This document shows, piece by piece, positions 57,044-64,000 of a DNA stretch of 64,000 bases. Source of the stretch: Aphrocallistes beatrix (taxonomy: Eukaryota > Porifera > Hexactinellida > Sceptrulophora > Aphrocallistidae); the NCBI GenBank assembly GCA_963281255.1, contig OY725493.1, forward strand, positions 3,193,857 to 3,257,856, given 5' to 3'. Both the position numbers and the translations under genes were made by a program. A model generated the notes under the pieces. It saw only the letters and a list, made by a program, of their open reading frames with translations, had not been told where the DNA came from and ran no database searches. Each line of letters begins with the position of its first letter. Position 1 is the first letter of the stretch.

Positions 57044-57606
57044 CATGGCCTACTTAATATACGGCTATATATGTCACCGAGAAGGCTACAAAACGAAGAG
57101 GCCAGTTTTAACAAAGTCAAATTTCAATTAGACTGATAAATCAAAAACCGCTTCCGATAGACATTTGAAATGTATTATTACCATATACAAACATTATATC
57201 AGAGTATCCAATTCCGCTGTCAAAAATTTGATATGTCATCATGTGATTCCGCAATAGGCTCTTTTTAGAGCGGAAAATGTTGCTGTTCTAGCTCATAATA
57301 AACATCATTATCTGCATTTCTAATGCTTGATTTTTTGATGGAGCAACAATAGGTAGACCTCAAGTCAAAAAATCTGAAAATTTTAGTTGGAATGTCTATG
57401 CATTCCTCAGTTGCTATGGAAACAAAAAATTACATGTTTAAGCCATAACTCGAAAAGTATAGATCGTAGACACTAAAAAATTATACTATTTAATCCGCAA
57501 ACTATTACTTCCTATATGAGAATAATACTATTCACATGTCTATTTTCAATAAGTTGTTATCTAGGATTTTGTCGCATCACATTACTTCTCTATAGATCGT
57601 GATAAA
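57044..57606. repeat. PAL-A-like half element adjoining the array
   Basis: Starts CATGGCCTACTTAATATACGG. It then follows one arm of PAL-A loosely (atcaaaaaccgc, accatatacaaacatt, gttgctatggaaac, cttcctatatgag against cttcctattaagcg). The other arm is not in the window; the 1,054-bp array begins where the centre would be expected. Confidence 0.55.
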
Positions 57607-57656
57607 AACGTTTCGTCGAGAATGGAATGTATATTTTAAACTGATTCTAAAAATAA

Positions 57657-58379
57657 CTCGACGGAAGATGCACGGGGGCTGAAAAGATCCTTCCGCGGGC
57701 TCATTGGGAAAAGCGCAGAGGGACCCCTAAAGAAGCCGCTACTTACTGCAAGAAGGACGGACACTGGCGAGAAAGAGGACTCATGTCCGAAGAACGAGTC
57801 TCTAAGAAGCGCGCTCGAGATACCGCCTTTGAAGAGGCAAAGACGCATGGAGACATCAAACGATTTTGCATGGATAACATCGCGGATATCCAATGGGCAC
57901 AGAAGGCCGCAGCCTACCTGCCATCTTATGAGGGACGCCGCGAAGTTATCTGGCTGTACGGAGCTAGTGGAGTTGGAAAGTCCACCACCCCCTGGAAGTA
58001 CCTCAAGAAGCTTGGACACGGGGTGTTCATCAAGAAGCCCCACACCAAGTTTCACGAGGGATACCTCGGAGAACCAGTCGTCATCTGGGATGAGTACAGC
58101 TCTGACATGCCCCTCGGTGACTTCCTCCACCTCACTTCAACCATCCCAACGAAAGTTGAAGTCAAAGGGGCCGCGATGCCCTGGGACTGCCGGCTGCTCG
58201 TCATTACAAGCAATGAGTCACCTTTTGAGAACTATTGCCAGGCTCGTGAAAAGAACGCTGATAAAGACACCGCTTTTAGAAGAAGATTTAAGAAGTATTA
58301 TCTCGATGAAGAAACTTCTTACGAAGATATTGAAAAAATATTAGATAGCCATATTAGTGTACTGAATGATAAGATATAA
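57657..58379 (+). CDS. rep: CRESS-DNA virus Rep-like protein, helicase part (copy 1)
   Basis: The open frame runs from 57657; the first ATG is 57783, giving 198 aa. The in-frame stretch before the ATG holds TYCKKDG with the Tyr codon at 57744, matching endonuclease motif III of CRESS Rep proteins. From the ATG: Walker A GASGVGKST (60-68), Walker B VVIWDEYS (99-106), a PTKVEVKG motif B-prime (122-129), motif C LLVITSNESP (138-147) and an Arg-finger-like RRRF (166-169). This is a superfamily 3 helicase that unwinds DNA during rolling-circle replication. The N-terminal motifs I and II (metal-binding HUH) are not found in any plus frame between origin and motif III. Copy 1 has no origin upstream in the window. 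Probably a defective or endogenised Rep. Confidence 0.88.
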   Translation, partial: LDGRCTGAEKILPRAHWEKRRGTPKEAATYCKKDGHWRERGLMSEERVSKKRARDTAFEEAKTHGDIKRFCMDNIADIQWAQKAAAYLPSYEGRREVIWLYGASGVGKSTTPWKYLKKLGHGVFIKKPHTKFHEGYLGEPVVIWDEYSSDMPLGDFLHLTSTIPTKVEVKGAAMPWDCRLLVITSNESPFENYCQAREKNADKDTAFRRRFKKYYLDEETSYEDIEKILDSHISVLNDKI

Positions 58380-58439
58380 ATTAAATAGTTAGAAGGCAAT
58401 CTTCCCTATATTTCCGATTAAAAGCGAAGGTTGGGGGGT

Positions 58440-58464
58440 CCGGGGGGGCTTGCCTACCCCCCGG
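58440..58464 (+). other. GC-rich hairpin after rep (repeated in every unit)
   Basis: An 8-bp stem CCGGGGGG / CCCCCCGG with a 9-nt loop, about 60 bp after the rep stop. It recurs at 59494, 60548, 61602, 62656 and 63710. Function unknown; it could be a terminator-like or second structural element. Confidence 0.7.
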
Positions 58465-58525
58465 CATGGCTACTGCTTGCAGTTGCCTTAAGTTACAAGA
58501 CAGAGCGGCGCCCCGCCGGCCAACG

Positions 58526-58558
58526 ACAGATGTCAGTGTAGTATTACCTGACATCTGT
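58526..58558 (+). promoter_or_regulatory. CRESS-type replication origin stem-loop (unit 1)
   Basis: A perfect 11-bp stem, ACAGATGTCAG and CTGACATCTGT, around an 11-nt loop holding TAGTATTAC (58539-58547). In circoviruses and nanoviruses Rep nicks this nonanucleotide between TAGTATT and AC. It lies between one rep copy and the next. Confidence 0.9.
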
Positions 58559-58710
58559 GGAGCTATTTTCTGTGGAACTATTTTATTTAACACAGGAGAT
58601 GACGTTGACCATATATGGACAGAACATGCGTCGATCACGCTGTATATTGGTAACTATGGCAACGTTTCGTCGAGAATGGAATGTATATTTTAAACTGATT
58701 CTAAAAATAA

Positions 58711-59433
58711 CTCGACGGAAGATGCACGGGGGCTGAAAAGATCCTTCCGCGGGCTCATTGGGAAAAGCGCAGAGGGACCCCTAAAGAAGCCGCTACTTAC
58801 TGCAAGAAGGACGGACACTGGCGAGAAAGAGGACTCATGTCCGAAGAACGAGTCTCTAAGAAGCGCGCTCGAGATACCGCCTTTGAAGAGGCAAAGACGC
58901 ATGGAGACATCAAACGATTTTGCATGGATAACATCGCGGATATCCAATGGGCACAGAAGGCCGCAGCCTACCTGCCATCTTATGAGGGACGCCGCGAAGT
59001 TATCTGGCTGTACGGAGCTAGTGGAGTTGGAAAGTCCACCACCCCCTGGAAGTACCTCAAGAAGCTTGGACACGGGGTGTTCATCAAGAAGCCCCACACC
59101 AAGTTTCACGAGGGATACCTCGGAGAACCAGTCGTCATCTGGGATGAGTACAGCTCTGACATGCCCCTCGGTGACTTCCTCCACCTCACTTCAACCATCC
59201 CAACGAAAGTTGAAGTCAAAGGGGCCGCGATGCCCTGGGACTGCCGGCTGCTCGTCATTACAAGCAATGAGTCACCTTTTGAGAACTATTGCCAGGCTCG
59301 TGAAAAGAACGCTGATAAAGACACCGCTTTTAGAAGAAGATTTAAGAAGTATTATCTCGATGAAGAAACTTCTTACGAAGATATTGAAAAAATATTAGAT
59401 AGCCATATTAGTGTACTGAATGATAAGATATAA
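58711..59433 (+). CDS. rep: Rep-like helicase, copy 2
   Basis: Same as the copy at 57657-58379; ATG at 58837. This copy does have an origin upstream (58526-58558). About 245 bp separate the origin from the motif III Tyr, roughly the space a full endonuclease domain needs, but all three plus frames there contain stops or lack HUH motifs. Confidence 0.88.
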   Translation, partial: LDGRCTGAEKILPRAHWEKRRGTPKEAATYCKKDGHWRERGLMSEERVSKKRARDTAFEEAKTHGDIKRFCMDNIADIQWAQKAAAYLPSYEGRREVIWLYGASGVGKSTTPWKYLKKLGHGVFIKKPHTKFHEGYLGEPVVIWDEYSSDMPLGDFLHLTSTIPTKVEVKGAAMPWDCRLLVITSNESPFENYCQAREKNADKDTAFRRRFKKYYLDEETSYEDIEKILDSHISVLNDKI

Positions 59434-59579
59434 ATTAAATAGTTAGAAGGCAATCTTCCCTATATTTCCGATTAAAAGCGAAGGTTGGGGGGTCCGGGGG
59501 GGCTTGCCTACCCCCCGGCATGGCTACTGCTTGCAGTTGCCTTAAGTTACAAGACAGAGCGGCGCCCCGCCGGCCAACG

Positions 59580-59612
59580 ACAGATGTCAGTGTAGTATTA
59601 CCTGACATCTGT
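59580..59612 (+). promoter_or_regulatory. CRESS-type origin stem-loop (unit 2)
   Basis: Identical stem and TAGTATTAC loop to 58526-58558. Confidence 0.9.
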
Positions 59613-59764
59613 GGAGCTATTTTCTGTGGAACTATTTTATTTAACACAGGAGATGACGTTGACCATATATGGACAGAACATGCGTCGATCACGCTGTATA
59701 TTGGTAACTATGGCAACGTTTCGTCGAGAATGGAATGTATATTTTAAACTGATTCTAAAAATAA

Positions 59765-60487
59765 CTCGACGGAAGATGCACGGGGGCTGAAAAGATCCTT
59801 CCGCGGGCTCATTGGGAAAAGCGCAGAGGGACCCCTAAAGAAGCCGCTACTTACTGCAAGAAGGACGGACACTGGCGAGAAAGAGGACTCATGTCCGAAG
59901 AACGAGTCTCTAAGAAGCGCGCTCGAGATACCGCCTTTGAAGAGGCAAAGACGCATGGAGACATCAAACGATTTTGCATGGATAACATCGCGGATATCCA
60001 ATGGGCACAGAAGGCCGCAGCCTACCTGCCATCTTATGAGGGACGCCGCGAAGTTATCTGGCTGTACGGAGCTAGTGGAGTTGGAAAGTCCACCACCCCC
60101 TGGAAGTACCTCAAGAAGCTTGGACACGGGGTGTTCATCAAGAAGCCCCACACCAAGTTTCACGAGGGATACCTCGGAGAACCAGTCGTCATCTGGGATG
60201 AGTACAGCTCTGACATGCCCCTCGGTGACTTCCTCCACCTCACTTCAACCATCCCAACGAAAGTTGAAGTCAAAGGGGCCGCGATGCCCTGGGACTGCCG
60301 GCTGCTCGTCATTACAAGCAATGAGTCACCTTTTGAGAACTATTGCCAGGCTCGTGAAAAGAACGCTGATAAAGACACCGCTTTTAGAAGAAGATTTAAG
60401 AAGTATTATCTCGATGAAGAAACTTCTTACGAAGATATTGAAAAAATATTAGATAGCCATATTAGTGTACTGAATGATAAGATATAA
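59765..60487 (+). CDS. rep: Rep-like helicase, copy 3
   Basis: ATG at 59891. Translation identical to copy 1, including Walker A, Walker B and motif C. Confidence 0.88.
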   Translation, partial: LDGRCTGAEKILPRAHWEKRRGTPKEAATYCKKDGHWRERGLMSEERVSKKRARDTAFEEAKTHGDIKRFCMDNIADIQWAQKAAAYLPSYEGRREVIWLYGASGVGKSTTPWKYLKKLGHGVFIKKPHTKFHEGYLGEPVVIWDEYSSDMPLGDFLHLTSTIPTKVEVKGAAMPWDCRLLVITSNESPFENYCQAREKNADKDTAFRRRFKKYYLDEETSYEDIEKILDSHISVLNDKI

Positions 60488-60633
60488 ATTAAATAGTTAG
60501 AAGGCAATCTTCCCTATATTTCCGATTAAAAGCGAAGGTTGGGGGGTCCGGGGGGGCTTGCCTACCCCCCGGCATGGCTACTGCTTGCAGTTGCCTTAAG
60601 TTACAAGACAGAGCGGCGCCCCGCCGGCCAACG

Positions 60634-60666
60634 ACAGATGTCAGTGTAGTATTACCTGACATCTGT
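60634..60666 (+). promoter_or_regulatory. CRESS-type origin stem-loop (unit 3)
   Basis: Identical to 58526-58558. Confidence 0.9.
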
Positions 60667-60818
60667 GGAGCTATTTTCTGTGGAACTATTTTATTTAACA
60701 CAGGAGATGACGTTGACCATATATGGACAGAACATGCGTCGATCACGCTGTATATTGGTAACTATGGCAACGTTTCGTCGAGAATGGAATGTATATTTTA
60801 AACTGATTCTAAAAATAA

Positions 60819-61541
60819 CTCGACGGAAGATGCACGGGGGCTGAAAAGATCCTTCCGCGGGCTCATTGGGAAAAGCGCAGAGGGACCCCTAAAGAAGCCG
60901 CTACTTACTGCAAGAAGGACGGACACTGGCGAGAAAGAGGACTCATGTCCGAAGAACGAGTCTCTAAGAAGCGCGCTCGAGATACCGCCTTTGAAGAGGC
61001 AAAGACGCATGGAGACATCAAACGATTTTGCATGGATAACATCGCGGATATCCAATGGGCACAGAAGGCCGCAGCCTACCTGCCATCTTATGAGGGACGC
61101 CGCGAAGTTATCTGGCTGTACGGAGCTAGTGGAGTTGGAAAGTCCACCACCCCCTGGAAGTACCTCAAGAAGCTTGGACACGGGGTGTTCATCAAGAAGC
61201 CCCACACCAAGTTTCACGAGGGATACCTCGGAGAACCAGTCGTCATCTGGGATGAGTACAGCTCTGACATGCCCCTCGGTGACTTCCTCCACCTCACTTC
61301 AACCATCCCAACGAAAGTTGAAGTCAAAGGGGCCGCGATGCCCTGGGACTGCCGGCTGCTCGTCATTACAAGCAATGAGTCACCTTTTGAGAACTATTGC
61401 CAGGCTCGTGAAAAGAACGCTGATAAAGACACCGCTTTTAGAAGAAGATTTAAGAAGTATTATCTCGATGAAGAAACTTCTTACGAAGATATTGAAAAAA
61501 TATTAGATAGCCATATTAGTGTACTGAATGATAAGATATAA
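60819..61541 (+). CDS. rep: Rep-like helicase, copy 4
   Basis: ATG at 60945. Translation identical to copy 1. Confidence 0.88.
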   Translation, partial: LDGRCTGAEKILPRAHWEKRRGTPKEAATYCKKDGHWRERGLMSEERVSKKRARDTAFEEAKTHGDIKRFCMDNIADIQWAQKAAAYLPSYEGRREVIWLYGASGVGKSTTPWKYLKKLGHGVFIKKPHTKFHEGYLGEPVVIWDEYSSDMPLGDFLHLTSTIPTKVEVKGAAMPWDCRLLVITSNESPFENYCQAREKNADKDTAFRRRFKKYYLDEETSYEDIEKILDSHISVLNDKI

Positions 61542-61687
61542 ATTAAATAGTTAGAAGGCAATCTTCCCTATATTTCCGATTAAAAGCGAAGGTTGGGGGG
61601 TCCGGGGGGGCTTGCCTACCCCCCGGCATGGCTACTGCTTGCAGTTGCCTTAAGTTACAAGACAGAGCGGCGCCCCGCCGGCCAACG

Positions 61688-61720
61688 ACAGATGTCAGTG
61701 TAGTATTACCTGACATCTGT
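61688..61720 (+). promoter_or_regulatory. CRESS-type origin stem-loop (unit 4)
   Basis: Identical to 58526-58558. Confidence 0.9.
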
Positions 61721-61872
61721 GGAGCTATTTTCTGTGGAACTATTTTATTTAACACAGGAGATGACGTTGACCATATATGGACAGAACATGCGTCGATCAC
61801 GCTGTATATTGGTAACTATGGCAACGTTTCGTCGAGAATGGAATGTATATTTTAAACTGATTCTAAAAATAA

Positions 61873-62595
61873 CTCGACGGAAGATGCACGGGGGCTGAAA
61901 AGATCCTTCCGCGGGCTCATTGGGAAAAGCGCAGAGGGACCCCTAAAGAAGCCGCTACTTACTGCAAGAAGGACGGACACTGGCGAGAAAGAGGACTCAT
62001 GTCCGAAGAACGAGTCTCTAAGAAGCGCGCTCGAGATACCGCCTTTGAAGAGGCAAAGACGCATGGAGACATCAAACGATTTTGCATGGATAACATCGCG
62101 GATATCCAATGGGCACAGAAGGCCGCAGCCTACCTGCCATCTTATGAGGGACGCCGCGAAGTTATCTGGCTGTACGGAGCTAGTGGAGTTGGAAAGTCCA
62201 CCACCCCCTGGAAGTACCTCAAGAAGCTTGGACACGGGGTGTTCATCAAGAAGCCCCACACCAAGTTTCACGAGGGATACCTCGGAGAACCAGTCGTCAT
62301 CTGGGATGAGTACAGCTCTGACATGCCCCTCGGTGACTTCCTCCACCTCACTTCAACCATCCCAACGAAAGTTGAAGTCAAAGGGGCCGCGATGCCCTGG
62401 GACTGCCGGCTGCTCGTCATTACAAGCAATGAGTCACCTTTTGAGAACTATTGCCAGGCTCGTGAAAAGAACGCTGATAAAGACACCGCTTTTAGAAGAA
62501 GATTTAAGAAGTATTATCTCGATGAAGAAACTTCTTACGAAGATATTGAAAAAATATTAGATAGCCATATTAGTGTACTGAATGATAAGATATAA
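61873..62595 (+). CDS. rep: Rep-like helicase, copy 5
   Basis: ATG at 61999. Translation identical to copy 1. Confidence 0.88.
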   Translation, partial: LDGRCTGAEKILPRAHWEKRRGTPKEAATYCKKDGHWRERGLMSEERVSKKRARDTAFEEAKTHGDIKRFCMDNIADIQWAQKAAAYLPSYEGRREVIWLYGASGVGKSTTPWKYLKKLGHGVFIKKPHTKFHEGYLGEPVVIWDEYSSDMPLGDFLHLTSTIPTKVEVKGAAMPWDCRLLVITSNESPFENYCQAREKNADKDTAFRRRFKKYYLDEETSYEDIEKILDSHISVLNDKI

Positions 62596-62741
62596 ATTAA
62601 ATAGTTAGAAGGCAATCTTCCCTATATTTCCGATTAAAAGCGAAGGTTGGGGGGTCCGGGGGGGCTTGCCTACCCCCCGGCATGGCTACTGCTTGCAGTT
62701 GCCTTAAGTTACAAGACAGAGCGGCGCCCCGCCGGCCAACG

Positions 62742-62774
62742 ACAGATGTCAGTGTAGTATTACCTGACATCTGT
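62742..62774 (+). promoter_or_regulatory. CRESS-type origin stem-loop (unit 5)
   Basis: Identical to 58526-58558. Confidence 0.9.
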
Positions 62775-62926
62775 GGAGCTATTTTCTGTGGAACTATTTT
62801 ATTTAACACAGGAGATGACGTTGACCATATATGGACAGAACATGCGTCGATCACGCTGTATATTGGTAACTATGGCAACGTTTCGTCGAGAATGGAATGT
62901 ATATTTTAAACTGATTCTAAAAATAA

Positions 62927-63649
62927 CTCGACGGAAGATGCACGGGGGCTGAAAAGATCCTTCCGCGGGCTCATTGGGAAAAGCGCAGAGGGACCCCTAA
63001 AGAAGCCGCTACTTACTGCAAGAAGGACGGACACTGGCGAGAAAGAGGACTCATGTCCGAAGAACGAGTCTCTAAGAAGCGCGCTCGAGATACCGCCTTT
63101 GAAGAGGCAAAGACGCATGGAGACATCAAACGATTTTGCATGGATAACATCGCGGATATCCAATGGGCACAGAAGGCCGCAGCCTACCTGCCATCTTATG
63201 AGGGACGCCGCGAAGTTATCTGGCTGTACGGAGCTAGTGGAGTTGGAAAGTCCACCACCCCCTGGAAGTACCTCAAGAAGCTTGGACACGGGGTGTTCAT
63301 CAAGAAGCCCCACACCAAGTTTCACGAGGGATACCTCGGAGAACCAGTCGTCATCTGGGATGAGTACAGCTCTGACATGCCCCTCGGTGACTTCCTCCAC
63401 CTCACTTCAACCATCCCAACGAAAGTTGAAGTCAAAGGGGCCGCGATGCCCTGGGACTGCCGGCTGCTCGTCATTACAAGCAATGAGTCACCTTTTGAGA
63501 ACTATTGCCAGGCTCGTGAAAAGAACGCTGATAAAGACACCGCTTTTAGAAGAAGATTTAAGAAGTATTATCTCGATGAAGAAACTTCTTACGAAGATAT
63601 TGAAAAAATATTAGATAGCCATATTAGTGTACTGAATGATAAGATATAA
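62927..63649 (+). CDS. rep: Rep-like helicase, copy 6
   Basis: ATG at 63053. Translation identical to copy 1. It is the last complete gene before the window ends. Confidence 0.88.
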   Translation, partial: LDGRCTGAEKILPRAHWEKRRGTPKEAATYCKKDGHWRERGLMSEERVSKKRARDTAFEEAKTHGDIKRFCMDNIADIQWAQKAAAYLPSYEGRREVIWLYGASGVGKSTTPWKYLKKLGHGVFIKKPHTKFHEGYLGEPVVIWDEYSSDMPLGDFLHLTSTIPTKVEVKGAAMPWDCRLLVITSNESPFENYCQAREKNADKDTAFRRRFKKYYLDEETSYEDIEKILDSHISVLNDKI

Positions 63650-63795
63650 ATTAAATAGTTAGAAGGCAATCTTCCCTATATTTCCGATTAAAAGCGAAGG
63701 TTGGGGGGTCCGGGGGGGCTTGCCTACCCCCCGGCATGGCTACTGCTTGCAGTTGCCTTAAGTTACAAGACAGAGCGGCGCCCCGCCGGCCAACG

Positions 63796-63828
63796 ACAGA
63801 TGTCAGTGTAGTATTACCTGACATCTGT
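63796..63828 (+). promoter_or_regulatory. CRESS-type origin stem-loop (unit 6)
   Basis: Identical to 58526-58558. The next unit starts at 63931 and runs out of the window. Confidence 0.9.
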
Positions 63829-64000
63829 GGAGCTATTTTCTGTGGAACTATTTTATTTAACACAGGAGATGACGTTGACCATATATGGACAGAACATGCG
63901 TCGATCACGCTGTATATTGGTAACTATGGCAACGTTTCGTCGAGAATGGAATGTATATTTTAAACTGATTCTAAAAATAACTCGACGGAAGATGCACGGG

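Larger units (their letters stand above)
57607..64000 (+). repeat. Tandem array of a CRESS-virus-like Rep/origin unit, 1,054-bp period
   Basis: Direct repeats with boundaries 57607, 58661, 59715, 60769, 61823, 62877 and 63931 (70 bp of a seventh unit). The units look identical, and every reading frame gives the same translation in all copies. Each unit contains a Rep-type helicase gene, a GC hairpin and an origin-like stem-loop. There is no capsid gene. Composition is visibly richer in GC than the flank. The array runs off the right edge. Confidence 0.95.

Noticed and set aside
57636-58130. 164-codon minus-strand frame repeated in every array unit
   Set aside because: It lies opposite the Rep helicase gene, has no recognised motif and is explained by the codon structure of the plus strand. 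No capsid-like basic N-terminus.
57829-58344. 171-codon plus-strand frame overlapping rep
   Set aside because: A shifted reading of the Rep gene; the Walker and motif C sequences are in the other frame.
58381-58693. 75- and 85-codon frames around the origin stem-loop
   Set aside because: They run through the origin and GC hairpin, overlap each other on opposite strands and match nothing known. I treat the region as intergenic.

Overview
The window is AT-rich nuclear DNA from a eukaryote, most likely an invertebrate animal. The only clear host gene (39735-42719) encodes an SH2 / inositol 5-phosphatase / C2 / SAM protein of the SHIP family, an animal signalling enzyme. It is a single uninterrupted 994-codon reading frame. 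Almost everything else is transposable-element DNA: Tc1/mariner, pogo/Tigger, P, hAT-like, MULE, a CR1/Jockey-like LINE, and many short non-autonomous families. The species cannot be named from the sequence. No tRNA, rRNA or CRISPR array was recognised.

Layout. 1-9.4 kb: mixed repeat relics, including a 46-bp-stem hairpin element, a decayed mariner and a TTAA-flanked element. 9.5-15 kb: a decayed transposon gene split by an apparently complete P element (10117-13595) with a 953-970 aa THAP transposase, 72-bp terminal inverted repeats and a 7-bp target duplication. 16-27 kb: nested palindromes, of which the largest (about 21022-27118) is interrupted by a mariner remnant in one arm and by a 7-bp-duplication element, an hAT-like element, a MITE and a mariner transposase relic in the other. 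27.5-39.6 kb: pogo/Tigger elements and their short derivatives, tandem MITEs and two TTAA-flanked elements, one ending 110 bp before the SHIP start codon. 42.8-53.6 kb: fold-back elements, a Tc1 relic, a 2.2-kb inverted repeat carrying a gene fragment, and a 5'-truncated LINE. 53.7-56.9 kb: a Tc1-like gene interrupted by a 2,478-bp MULE whose terminal repeats are arrays of 31-32-bp iterons and which encodes FLYWCH, MULE transposase and RING modules.

57607-64000 is the most unusual part. It is a head-to-tail array of a 1,054-bp unit, six full copies and the start of a seventh, running off the window. Each unit carries a Rep-type superfamily 3 helicase gene of circular Rep-encoding ssDNA (CRESS) viruses and a perfect 11-bp stem-loop whose loop holds TAGTATTAC, the form of CRESS replication origins. 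The copies give identical translations. No capsid gene is present, and the Rep frame keeps motif III and the helicase but not the first two endonuclease motifs. The array is more GC-rich than its surroundings. It begins near the expected centre of a palindromic mobile element. It may be a recent integration of a rolling-circle concatemer, a satellite derived from one, or an assembly artefact; the sequence alone cannot decide.

Apart from the SHIP gene and perhaps the P transposase, the coding regions seen are remnants of mobile elements. Most element boundaries were set by matching terminal inverted repeats and target-site duplications by eye.
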